Positions 43,348 through 50,923 of a stretch of 64,000 nt of DNA are shown here, piece after piece. Source of the stretch: Rhodobacteraceae bacterium LMO-JJ12 (lineage in GTDB: Bacteria > Pseudomonadota > Alphaproteobacteria > Rhodobacterales > Rhodobacteraceae); assembly GCA_021555075.1 (NCBI GenBank), contig JAKGBX010000002.1:553001-617000 (forward strand), given 5' to 3'. Position numbers and translations under genes: made by a program. The notes beneath the pieces are model-generated. The model was given only the letters and a program-made list of their open reading frames with translations, ran no database searches and was not told the origin of the DNA. The first letter of the stretch is position 1. Every line of letters starts with the position of its first letter.

Positions 43348-44405
43348 GAGGAAACCTCGCTGAGATGTTTTTTGAATTCTGCCTCGGCACGCGCCCAGAC
43401 GCCGGAGGCGAGATTGGAGAGGCTGAGCAGTGAAGGCAAGAGCTGGGCGGCATAATCCTGTGAGCTTTCGACGGGCAGCATTGAGGGCAGGTTGTCAATC
43501 GCCATCACGTCGAGCGGCGGCGAAACGTGTGCGCGAAACGCCGGGGCTTGCCAGGTTGTGGCCTTGGAATAGATCGGCACTGGGTTGTAATCGCTGTCGG
43601 GATCGCAGGCGATATCTCCGACGGCGGTGAGCCTGCGCGTGGCCGTGAGCGCCGATTTGGGGACGAAGACCGGCGTGCCGGGGCGCGCGAAGATGCTGTT
43701 GAGGAAGATGTCATGCTCGAGGATTTCGGGGAAGGGGCCGCCTGAAGAGGTCTCGGCCATGTCCCATTTGGTGACGCTGACGTCCATCGTTTCGCAGAGA
43801 TCCGCAGCACCGGTGCCGACGCGACCCAGAGCGCCAATGACGATGGCGCGAGGGCGGGGCGCACCTGTGTCGTCGAGCCGCGCGGCGAGATCCGACAGCA
43901 GCGCGTCCTTGTCGGGATAGGCGCCGACGGGGCCGCAGATTCCGCCCTGTTGCTGGGCGGCCCAGGCCATGAGGGTCACGGCGGCGCCGGCAAAACCGGC
44001 CCAATACCCGAAGGCAGCGACGCGGCGCCCCTGTTCATCGACGAGGTATTCCAGGTCATAAAGCGTGCCGCCGCCCGCCTTGAACCGGCGCAGCAATTCC
44101 TTGCCGGAATGCTGGCCTTTGAAGGCGTGGCCGAACATGATGTGGCGGTGCGGCAGCGGTGTGCCGTCGTCGGGCAGTTCCTTGAGGCCGAAGATGATGG
44201 CATCGGCGGGTGCGTCGGGCCAGGAGTTTTCGGGCGCGACTTCGACTCCGGCGTCGAGATAGCCCTGCATCGGGATGGCGCGGACCGAGCTTTCCTCGAC
44301 CGTTACGCGGATGCCTGCGTCAAGCAGCGCCTTGGCGCCTTCGGGTGTGAGGCCGGTGCGTTCTTCATTTTCGCGCTGTTCGGCGCGTAGCCAGAGATGG
44401 ATCAT
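43344..44405 (-). CDS. Saccharopine dehydrogenase, NAD+, L-lysine-forming type (LYS1-like)
   Basis: A 353-residue enzyme of the AlaDH/PNT-like fold that interconverts lysine plus 2-oxoglutarate with saccharopine. Family segments are WLRAEQRENEERTGLTPEGA at the N-terminus, IIFGLKELPDDGTPLPHRHI, FGHAFKGQ (substrate lysine/histidine region), YLVDEQGRRVAAFGYWAGFAGAA and the NAD motif VIGALGRVGTGAADLC. It is encoded as a separate protein and not fused to the reductase, unlike plant and animal LKR/SDH. It overlaps both its neighbours by four bases. Confidence 0.88.
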   Translation of the reverse strand: MIHLWLRAEQRENEERTGLTPEGAKALLDAGIRVTVEESSVRAIPMQGYLDAGVEVAPENSWPDAPADAIIFGLKELPDDGTPLPHRHIMFGHAFKGQHSGKELLRRFKAGGGTLYDLEYLVDEQGRRVAAFGYWAGFAGAAVTLMAWAAQQQGGICGPVGAYPDKDALLSDLAARLDDTGAPRPRAIVIGALGRVGTGAADLCETMDVSVTKWDMAETSSGGPFPEILEHDIFLNSIFARPGTPVFVPKSALTATRRLTAVGDIACDPDSDYNPVPIYSKATTWQAPAFRAHVSPPLDVMAIDNLPSMLPVESSQDYAAQLLPSLLSLSNLASGVWARAEAEFKKHLSEVSS

Positions 44406-45031
44406 GTGGCGAATTCCGTAACAATTTCAAGATTATGGACTGATCTTACCGAAGCGCGTTTGCGCATTGCGCGATGATGTGCAGTCAATTTGGGATAGGC
44501 AGTGATATCGACGCCATCACCGGGCAGCCAGGTGCAAATGGTGAAGAGCCAGGGATCGGCGAGGCTGAACTTGTCGCCCAGAACGTAGGGGCCGATGAGA
44601 TGGCTTTCGACATAGGCGCAGGAGGCGGCCATGTTTTCGGTGACCTTGGCGGTCATCGACGCGTGGGCGGCAGGATCATCGGACCAGCGGCTGCCGCGCA
44701 TGCGGTGGGCATGATTCACATGCATGGTCGAGGCGAGATAACACATCATCTCGCGCATTTTTGCGGCCTGAAACGGATCGGCGGGCACCAGCGCCTTGTC
44801 GGGCGCCTGCGCCGCCGCCCATTCCAAGAGCGCGCCGGTTTCGGTGAGAATGCCCTGCGGGGTTTCAAGTGTCGGCACGCGGCCTTTGGGATTGAGTTTG
44901 TGATAGGCGGGCTTGGTCTGTTCGGCGCTGGCGAAATCAACGCGCACCGGCTCGAAAGCCAGGTCGGCTTCGATCAGCGTTATGGCGGTGGCGACCGAGA
45001 TGGTGTTCGGGGCGTAATGCAGTTTCAGCAT
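44402..45031 (-). CDS. Glutathione S-transferase family protein
   Basis: A 209-residue two-domain GST. The thioredoxin-like half has YAPNTISVATAITLIEA, LNPKGRVPTLET and TETGALLEWAA; the helical half has LADPWLFTICTWLPGDGVD. The N-terminal catalytic Ser/Cys position is replaced by Asn-Thr-Ile-Ser, most like beta or theta-type bacterial GSTs. ATG 45031 begins at MLKLHYAPN. It overlaps the LYS1-like gene start by four bases, so it is in the lysine operon; a detoxifying or isomerising role there is guesswork. Confidence 0.88.
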   Translation of the reverse strand: MLKLHYAPNTISVATAITLIEADLAFEPVRVDFASAEQTKPAYHKLNPKGRVPTLETPQGILTETGALLEWAAAQAPDKALVPADPFQAAKMREMMCYLASTMHVNHAHRMRGSRWSDDPAAHASMTAKVTENMAASCAYVESHLIGPYVLGDKFSLADPWLFTICTWLPGDGVDITAYPKLTAHHRAMRKRASVRSVHNLEIVTEFAT

Positions 45032-45042
45032 GAGTGGCGGCC

Positions 45043-45702
45043 TTACAAATGGGTCTGGGCGAATTGACGATCGCGGGTTTCGAGATGCGGGATGGAATTG
45101 AAATGCGCCAGTGACGGGCGGCCCTGGATCACGTGCAGGCGGTGAACCGAGCTGTTCATGATGGTGAGCGCGATATGGCTCCATGCCATGACATCCAGGT
45201 TCAGGATACGGCGCAGGATGGTGGCGATCACGCCGCCGGAGGTAACCAGCATGGCGCGCCCGGGGCTGCTGGCGATTTCGTCGATCAGCGCGTCGAGACG
45301 AGTGGAGAAATCGGCGTAGGATTCGGGGGCATCGGCAATCTCATCACGCTCCCAGGCCGCGAACACGCGCGGCAGATGGTCGATATAGCCTTCGCGGGTG
45401 TCGGGCAATGCGAGGCCGTGTTGCGCAGCCATCAGCTGTGACATGGTGAAATAGGGCAGCTCGTTGAGCCTTGCATCGGTAGACAGCGGCGCGTGGCGTT
45501 CGACGCCCATGCTTTGGGCGGTTTCCACCTGACGGCGGAGCGTGCCAGAGATGATCTGCGAGAACTGCTCGCCAGTGGTTTCGAAATGATCGCCGAGCCA
45601 GCGCGATTGCTGATGGCCAAGATCCGACAGCTTGTCGTAGCCGGTTTCGTCGCGGGCGTGGGAATTGGCTTGACCGTGGCGGATGAGGGTGATGTGGGGC
45701 AT
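45043..45702 (-). CDS. Histidine phosphatase superfamily protein with altered second histidine
   Basis: A 219-residue phosphoglycerate-mutase-like protein. The phosphorylated histidine is His9 in LIRHGQANS, and the acid Glu82 in RLNELPYF is present. The usual second catalytic histidine motif (S/T-H-G-G) reads VTSGGVIAT, with Ser155 in place of His. This could reduce or change phosphatase activity. ATG 45702 has GGAG upstream. It is the first gene of the minus-strand operon that continues with GST and the saccharopine dehydrogenases, and is divergent from fdhA. Confidence 0.85.
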   Translation of the reverse strand: MPHITLIRHGQANSHARDETGYDKLSDLGHQQSRWLGDHFETTGEQFSQIISGTLRRQVETAQSMGVERHAPLSTDARLNELPYFTMSQLMAAQHGLALPDTREGYIDHLPRVFAAWERDEIADAPESYADFSTRLDALIDEIASSPGRAMLVTSGGVIATILRRILNLDVMAWSHIALTIMNSSVHRLHVIQGRPSLAHFNSIPHLETRDRQFAQTHL

Positions 45703-45765
45703 GGTATGTGTCTCCGTTGGCGTCTTGGTAGGGGAGCGCCGGGCGGGCGACAAGGGCAGGAGCCT

Positions 45766-45797
45766 TCGGCGAGGATATTTTTGGCAAGATGAAGCGG
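45766..45797 (+). repeat. Dispersed intergenic repeat, copy D
   Basis: TCGGCGAGGATATTT, then TTGGCAAGATGAAGCGG, close to copy A. It lies between divergent genes, so this repeat family is not restricted to transcript ends. Confidence 0.68.
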
Positions 45798-45890
45798 GAA
45801 GGGACGCGAATCGAGGGCGAGCGGTCGGGATTGGGGGATGCGCAGGGCTGGCGGCGTGGTTTATGATTGAGGCAAACAGGAGGGCGCGCG

Positions 45891-48674
45891 ATGAGTGAGA
45901 CGATCCGATTCACGCTGGATGGTGAGGTGGTCGAGGCCAAGAAGGGGCTGACCATCTGGGAGGTGGCAAACGGTCGCGGGCTGGTGATTCCGCATCTGTG
46001 CCACAAACCGGCAAAGGGTTATCGCCCTGATGGCAACTGTCGCGCCTGCATGGTGGAGATTGAGGGCGAGCGGGTACTTGCGGCGTCGTGCATTCGCGAG
46101 CCGCAGGACGGTATGGTTGTGACCACCGCGTCTCCACGCGCCAAGACGGCGCGCCGGATGGTTGTGGAAATGCTGTTGGCTGATCAGCCGGAGCGCGACG
46201 AAGCGCATGACCGCAGCGCGCACTTCTGGGATATGGCGGAGATGAACGGTGTTTCACAGAGCCGGTTTCCAAAGTTGGAGCAGGAGCGCGTGCCGCTGTT
46301 GGATGCGAGTCATGTGGCGATGCGGGTCAACCTGGATGCCTGCATTTCCTGCGGATTGTGCGTGCGGGCGTGCCGCGAGGTGCAGGTGAATGATGTCATC
46401 GGGATGGCCGGGCGCGGGCATGATGCGTTTCCGGTGTTTGATCAGGATGATGCGATGGGGGCGAGCACGTGCGTCGCTTGCGGCGAATGTGTGCAGGCCT
46501 GCCCCACCGGTGCCTTGATGCCCGCCTCTCTGGTGGACGCGGATGAGCGCGGCGATGGTGCGGCGTTTGATCGTGAGATCGAGAGCGTTTGCCCGTTCTG
46601 CGGCGTAGGCTGTCAGGTGTCGCTCAAGGTCAGAAACGACAAGGTGGTATATGTCGAAGGCATTAACGGGCCGGCCAATGAGGGGCGTTTGTGTGTAAAG
46701 GGACGCTTTGGTTTTGACTATATTCACCACCCGCATCGGCTGACCAAACCCTTGATCCGGCGCGAGGATGCGCCTGCGAAGGGGTTGAATGTGGATCCCG
46801 GAAACTGGGGCGAAATGTTTCGCGAGGCCAGCTGGGAAGAGGCGATGGAGGTCGCCGCAGGGGGGCTGGCAAAGCTGCGCGACGGCGCCGGGGGGCGATC
46901 GGTGGCCGGATTTGGCAGCGCCAAATGCACCAATGAGGAAGCCTACCTGTTCCAGAAGCTGATCCGGCAGGGTTTTGGCCATAACAATGTCGATCACTGC
47001 ACGCGCCTGTGCCATGCGTCGTCGGTTGCCGCGCTGATAGAGAATGTCGGTAGCGGCGCCGTGACGGCCACGTTTAACGAGATTGAAAATGCGGATGTGG
47101 CAATCGTGATCGGGGCCAACCCGGTGGAGAACCATCCGGTTGCCGCGACCTTTTTCAAGCAGTTCACCAAGCGTGGCGGCAAGCTGATCGTGATGGACCC
47201 GCGCGGTGTGGGGCTGCGCCGTTTTGCCAGCCACATGCTGCAATTCAGGCCCGGTGGGGATGTCAGCATGCTGAACGCGATCATGAACGTGATCGTCGAG
47301 GAAGAGCTTTACGACAGCCAGTATGTGCATCGTTTCACCGAGAATTGGGAAGCAGAGAAAGCGCATCTGAAGGATTTCACGCCCGAGGCTATGAGCCCGA
47401 TTTGCGGCATCGAACCGGAGGTTCTGCGCGATGTGGCGCGTACCTTTGCCGGGGCCAGGGCCGGGATGATCTTCTGGGGGATGGGGGTGAGCCAGCATAT
47501 CCACGGCACCGATAATTCGCGCTGCTTGATCAGCCTTGCTCTGATGACGGGGAATGTGGGCAAGCCGGGGGCCGGGCTGCATCCGCTGCGCGGGCAGAAC
47601 AATGTGCAGGGCGCCAGCGATGCCGGGTTGGTGCCGATGTTCCTGCCTGATTACCAGAGTGTGACCGATGACGGAGTGCGCAGCGCGTTCAACGAGATCT
47701 GGGGGGCGGGCGGCTATGATGATGGCGAAAAGGGTCTTACCGTGACCGAGATCATGGATGCGGTGCATGACGGCCAGATCCGGGGCATGTATATTCTCGG
47801 CGAGAACCCGGCGATGTCTGACCCGGATGTGGAACATGCCCGCCATGCGTTGGCCAAGCTGGAACATCTGGTGGTGCAGGACATTTTCCTGACCGAAACG
47901 GCGAACTATGCCGATGTGATCCTGCCAGCAAGCGCGTTTTACGAGAAATCCGGCACAGTGACCAATACCAACCGTCAGGTGCAGATGGGCCGCCCGGCCG
48001 TGCCACCGCCGGGCGAGGCGCGCGCGGATTGGGCGATCACGGTCGAGCTGGCGCAGCGGTTGGGGCTCGATTGGGTTTATGAAAGCCCGGCAGATGTGTT
48101 TGCCGAGATGAAGCGCGGCATGGGATCGCTCGACAACATCACCTGGGAGCGGTTGATGGACGAGAACGCGGTGACCTATCCCTCACTCAGCCCCGAGGAT
48201 TCGGGCCAGGCGATTGTCTTTGCCGACGGGTTTCCGCGTGCGGACGGGCGGGCGAAGTTCACCCCGGCGTCGGTGATTGCGCCCGATGAGGCACCGGATG
48301 CGGATTATCCGATGATCCTGACCACGGGTCGTCAGTTGGAACACTGGCACACCGGAAGCATGACGCGGCGCTCGAAGGTGCTGGATGCGGTGGAGCCGGA
48401 GGCCAATTGCTCGCTGCATCCCAAGACATTGCAGCGCCTTGGGGTGGAGCCGGGCGGAATGGTCAAGCTGAGCACGCGGCGCGGGTCTGTCAACGTGATG
48501 GCACGGGCCGATCGGGCGGTCGCGGAGGACATGGTGTTCTTGCCGTTTGCCTATGTCGAGGCGGCGGCCAATATTCTGACCAACCCGGCGCTCGACCCTT
48601 ATGGCAAGATCCCCGAATTCAAATTCGCGGCTGTGAAAGTGGAAAAGGCGAGCGGGGCCGTGGCGGCTGAGTAG
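45891..48674 (+). CDS. Formate dehydrogenase alpha subunit (molybdenum, stand-alone)
   Basis: A 927-residue iron-sulfur molybdoenzyme, predicted cytoplasmic, oxidising formate to CO2. In order: a [2Fe-2S] domain (Cys37, 50, 53, 67), a region where the NuoG-type His-Cys3 cluster is normally found but which has no cysteines (HDRSAHFWDMAEMNG), a two-cluster ferredoxin domain (CISCGLCVRAC, CVACGECVQACP), a further [4Fe-4S] site CPFCGVGC, and the Mo-bisPGD domains. The Mo ligand is Cys374 in HCTRLCHASS, cysteine instead of selenocysteine. The C-terminal cofactor domain has LTTGRQLEHWHTGSMTRRS. GGAGGG precedes the ATG. No beta/gamma NAD-linked subunits or maturation gene follows. Confidence 0.92.
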   Translation: MSETIRFTLDGEVVEAKKGLTIWEVANGRGLVIPHLCHKPAKGYRPDGNCRACMVEIEGERVLAASCIREPQDGMVVTTASPRAKTARRMVVEMLLADQPERDEAHDRSAHFWDMAEMNGVSQSRFPKLEQERVPLLDASHVAMRVNLDACISCGLCVRACREVQVNDVIGMAGRGHDAFPVFDQDDAMGASTCVACGECVQACPTGALMPASLVDADERGDGAAFDREIESVCPFCGVGCQVSLKVRNDKVVYVEGINGPANEGRLCVKGRFGFDYIHHPHRLTKPLIRREDAPAKGLNVDPGNWGEMFREASWEEAMEVAAGGLAKLRDGAGGRSVAGFGSAKCTNEEAYLFQKLIRQGFGHNNVDHCTRLCHASSVAALIENVGSGAVTATFNEIENADVAIVIGANPVENHPVAATFFKQFTKRGGKLIVMDPRGVGLRRFASHMLQFRPGGDVSMLNAIMNVIVEEELYDSQYVHRFTENWEAEKAHLKDFTPEAMSPICGIEPEVLRDVARTFAGARAGMIFWGMGVSQHIHGTDNSRCLISLALMTGNVGKPGAGLHPLRGQNNVQGASDAGLVPMFLPDYQSVTDDGVRSAFNEIWGAGGYDDGEKGLTVTEIMDAVHDGQIRGMYILGENPAMSDPDVEHARHALAKLEHLVVQDIFLTETANYADVILPASAFYEKSGTVTNTNRQVQMGRPAVPPPGEARADWAITVELAQRLGLDWVYESPADVFAEMKRGMGSLDNITWERLMDENAVTYPSLSPEDSGQAIVFADGFPRADGRAKFTPASVIAPDEAPDADYPMILTTGRQLEHWHTGSMTRRSKVLDAVEPEANCSLHPKTLQRLGVEPGGMVKLSTRRGSVNVMARADRAVAEDMVFLPFAYVEAAANILTNPALDPYGKIPEFKFAAVKVEKASGAVAAE

Positions 48675-48797
48675 GATCGTAGGCGAAACCCGACGCGGGA
48701 AAATGGGTTCTAGTGGGACGGTTATGCATCGACCAGAAACCGCGTCGGATCTTTTTGAATGTTCATTACGCCAGAAAGCGAAAGGATGCCAAAAACA

Positions 48798-50000
48798 ATG
48801 CAGGTCAATTCGCAGCGTTTCCTTTCTGACCTCCACACCCTGCGCGGGTTTGGCGCCAGCGGGATTGGCAAGGGGGTCGTGCGCCCGGCCTATTCCAAGG
48901 CCGACATTGCGGCGCGGGAGTGGCTGCGTGGGCGGATGGAGGAGGCCGGGCTGAGCCCTCATTACGATCCGATGGGGAACCTCTTTGGGCTGGCCGAGGG
49001 CAAATCGCTGTTGCTGGGGTCGCATACCGACAGCCAGCCTGAGGGCGGATGGTTGGATGGGGCGCTGGGGGTGATCGCGGCGCTGGAAGTGGCAAGAGCT
49101 TCGAAGGAGGCGGGCGGGCCGCCGGTCTCGGTGGTTTCGTTTCAGGATGAAGAAGGCCGTTTTGGCGTGACCACGGGCAGCACTGTTTGGTCAGGCGGGC
49201 TACGGCTGGAGTCGGCGGACGAGTTGACCGACCGGGAGGGTGTCACGCTGGCAGAGGCGCGCGGCGAGATGGCGCATCTGATCCATGATTGGGTCGATCC
49301 GAAGCGTTTCACCGGCTTCATCGAGATGCATATTGAACAGGGGCCGTGGCTGGATCAGGCCAAAGAAGCGGCGGGCGTGGTGAGCGATATCGTCGGCATT
49401 CGCGACATGCGGATTACATTCGAAGGCCAGCAAAACCATGCCGGCACTACGCCGATGCATCTGCGCCGCGATGCGTTTCAGGGGCTGGCCGAGTTCAACG
49501 CCCGGATAAACGACGCATTTCGTAACGTGGTGACACCGCAGACGGTCTGGACCATAGGTCATGTCAGCTTGCATCCCGATGCGCATTCGATCGTGCCGGG
49601 GCGGGTAGTTTTCTCGATGCAATGGCGCGATGGCGATGAAGAGCGGCTGAACCGAATGGAGGGGATCATCCGCGAGGCGGCCAAGGCGGTCGCGCAAAGC
49701 CGTGATCTGGGGCTGGAGTTCGGGCCGATGCTGGGGCTGGAGCCGGTGGTGATGGATGCGCGTCTGCGTGGCGCGCTGGAAGCCAGTGCCGAGAACGAAG
49801 CGCCGGGCAAATGGCGGCTGATGCCGTCGGGCGCGTTGCACGATGCGACCAACGTGGCGGCGATGATGCCAGTGGCGATGCTGTTCGTGCCGTCGATCAA
49901 CGGGATCAGCCATGCGTTTGAGGAAGACACCGACGAGCGCGATCTGGTTTGCGGTCTTAAGATTCTCGCCGGAGCGATTTCGCGGCTGGGCAATGAATAG
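48798..50000 (+). CDS. Zn-dependent amidohydrolase, M20 hydantoinase/carbamoylase family
   Basis: A 400-residue binuclear zinc hydrolase of the group that includes N-carbamoyl-L-amino-acid hydrolase, allantoate amidohydrolase and beta-ureidopropionase. Metal ligands are visible at His76 and Asp87 ([18 protein letters not shown]), Glu118/119 (FQDEEGRFG), His178 (EMHIEQGP) and a C-terminal His in [10 protein letters not shown]. The lid-domain motif [15 protein letters not shown] is present. I chose ATG 48798 (AAAGGA upstream); ATG 48786 would add four residues. No purine or pyrimidine catabolic gene adjoins, so the substrate is open. Confidence 0.88.
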   Translation: MQVNSQRFLSDLHTLRGFGASGIGKGVVRPAYSKADIAAREWLRGRMEEAGLSPHYDPMGNLFGLAEGKSLLLGSHTDSQPEGGWLDGALGVIAALEVARASKEAGGPPVSVVSFQDEEGRFGVTTGSTVWSGGLRLESADELTDREGVTLAEARGEMAHLIHDWVDPKRFTGFIEMHIEQGPWLDQAKEAAGVVSDIVGIRDMRITFEGQQNHAGTTPMHLRRDAFQGLAEFNARINDAFRNVVTPQTVWTIGHVSLHPDAHSIVPGRVVFSMQWRDGDEERLNRMEGIIREAAKAVAQSRDLGLEFGPMLGLEPVVMDARLRGALEASAENEAPGKWRLMPSGALHDATNVAAMMPVAMLFVPSINGISHAFEEDTDERDLVCGLKILAGAISRLGNE

Positions 50001-50167
50001 CCAGCTTATCCAAGATAATTGACCGGGACTGGGTATTGACGTGCATCGGCGTAGGTCTTGCCGCTTCGAACTAGAGAGATTTCGCTCTGACTATTGCCCG
50101 TCGGCCTGCATTCTTTGGCTTCGGGTTGCCAAGCATATCCCAGATGCTGGGGGCTTTCGCGGTCGGC

Positions 50168-50872
50168 TTACCCCCAGGTGACATCGCCGAGAAATATGTA
50201 GCCTGCCCCGTAAATCGTTTTGATGAGGCGGGGGTTTTTGGGATCTTCGTGCAACTTGGTGCGCAGCCTTGAGATGCGCACATCCATGGCGCGGTCAAAG
50301 CTTTCACCGGCGCCGCCGCCCAGACTCTCTTGCATGTTGGCGCGCGAAATGAGCCGTTTCGGGCGCTCAAGAAAAAGCCGCAGCACCTCGCCCTCGGCGT
50401 GGGAGAATGGTGTCTCGCAACCATTTTCGTCAATCAGGATATAGCGCTCAAAATGTGCGGTCCATCCATTGAAGCGTGCGGTTTCGCTTGATTGCTGGGC
50501 GGGTGTGGGTTTGCGCAGGCGGGCACGAATGCGTGCGACCACCTCGGCGGGATCGAATGGTTTGATGATGTAGTCATCGGCGCCGAGTTCGAGCCCGGTT
50601 ACACGGTCTTGCACCTGCGCGCGGCCCGATATGATGATGACCGTCGCACCCTGCTCCAACGCCAGAAGATGCACCAGACTGAGCCCGTCGCGGTCAGGTA
50701 GCGACAGGTCCACCAGGCAAACGTCGGGTGTAGTGGTTTTCAGCGCGGCTTCGAACTCGGTGGCGCGGGAAAAGCTCATGGTTCGGAACCCCGCTTCTTC
50801 CAAGGCTTGGGTCAATATCTCGCGGATTGCGGGTTCGTCGTCGAGGATAGTGACGAGCGGGGCGGTCGACAT
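50168..50872 (-). CDS. OmpR/PhoB-family response regulator
   Basis: A 234-residue two-domain regulator. The receiver has Asp11/12 (ILDDEP), the phospho-acceptor Asp55 (LVDLSLPD), Ser82 (IISGR) and Lys104 (IIKPFD). The winged-helix DNA-binding domain (about 135-230) has FSHAEGEVLRLFLERPKRLI and DVRISRLRTKLHEDP...IKTIYGAGYIF. ATG 50872 follows AAGGACACGCCC. It lies 51 bases after the PAS hybrid kinase, its likely partner. Targets are unknown. Confidence 0.92.
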   Translation of the reverse strand: MSTAPLVTILDDEPAIREILTQALEEAGFRTMSFSRATEFEAALKTTTPDVCLVDLSLPDRDGLSLVHLLALEQGATVIIISGRAQVQDRVTGLELGADDYIIKPFDPAEVVARIRARLRKPTPAQQSSETARFNGWTAHFERYILIDENGCETPFSHAEGEVLRLFLERPKRLISRANMQESLGGGAGESFDRAMDVRISRLRTKLHEDPKNPRLIKTIYGAGYIFLGDVTWG

Positions 50873-50923
50873 GGGCGTGTCCTTGATCGGGTCGGATGCT
50901 GGTGGCACGGACAGGTGAGGTAG

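Noticed and set aside
46254-47867. 537-codon open frame on the minus strand inside fdhA
   Set aside because: Shadow of a strongly conserved molybdoenzyme gene in high-GC DNA; the antisense translation is His/Arg-rich with no domain and no ribosome site.
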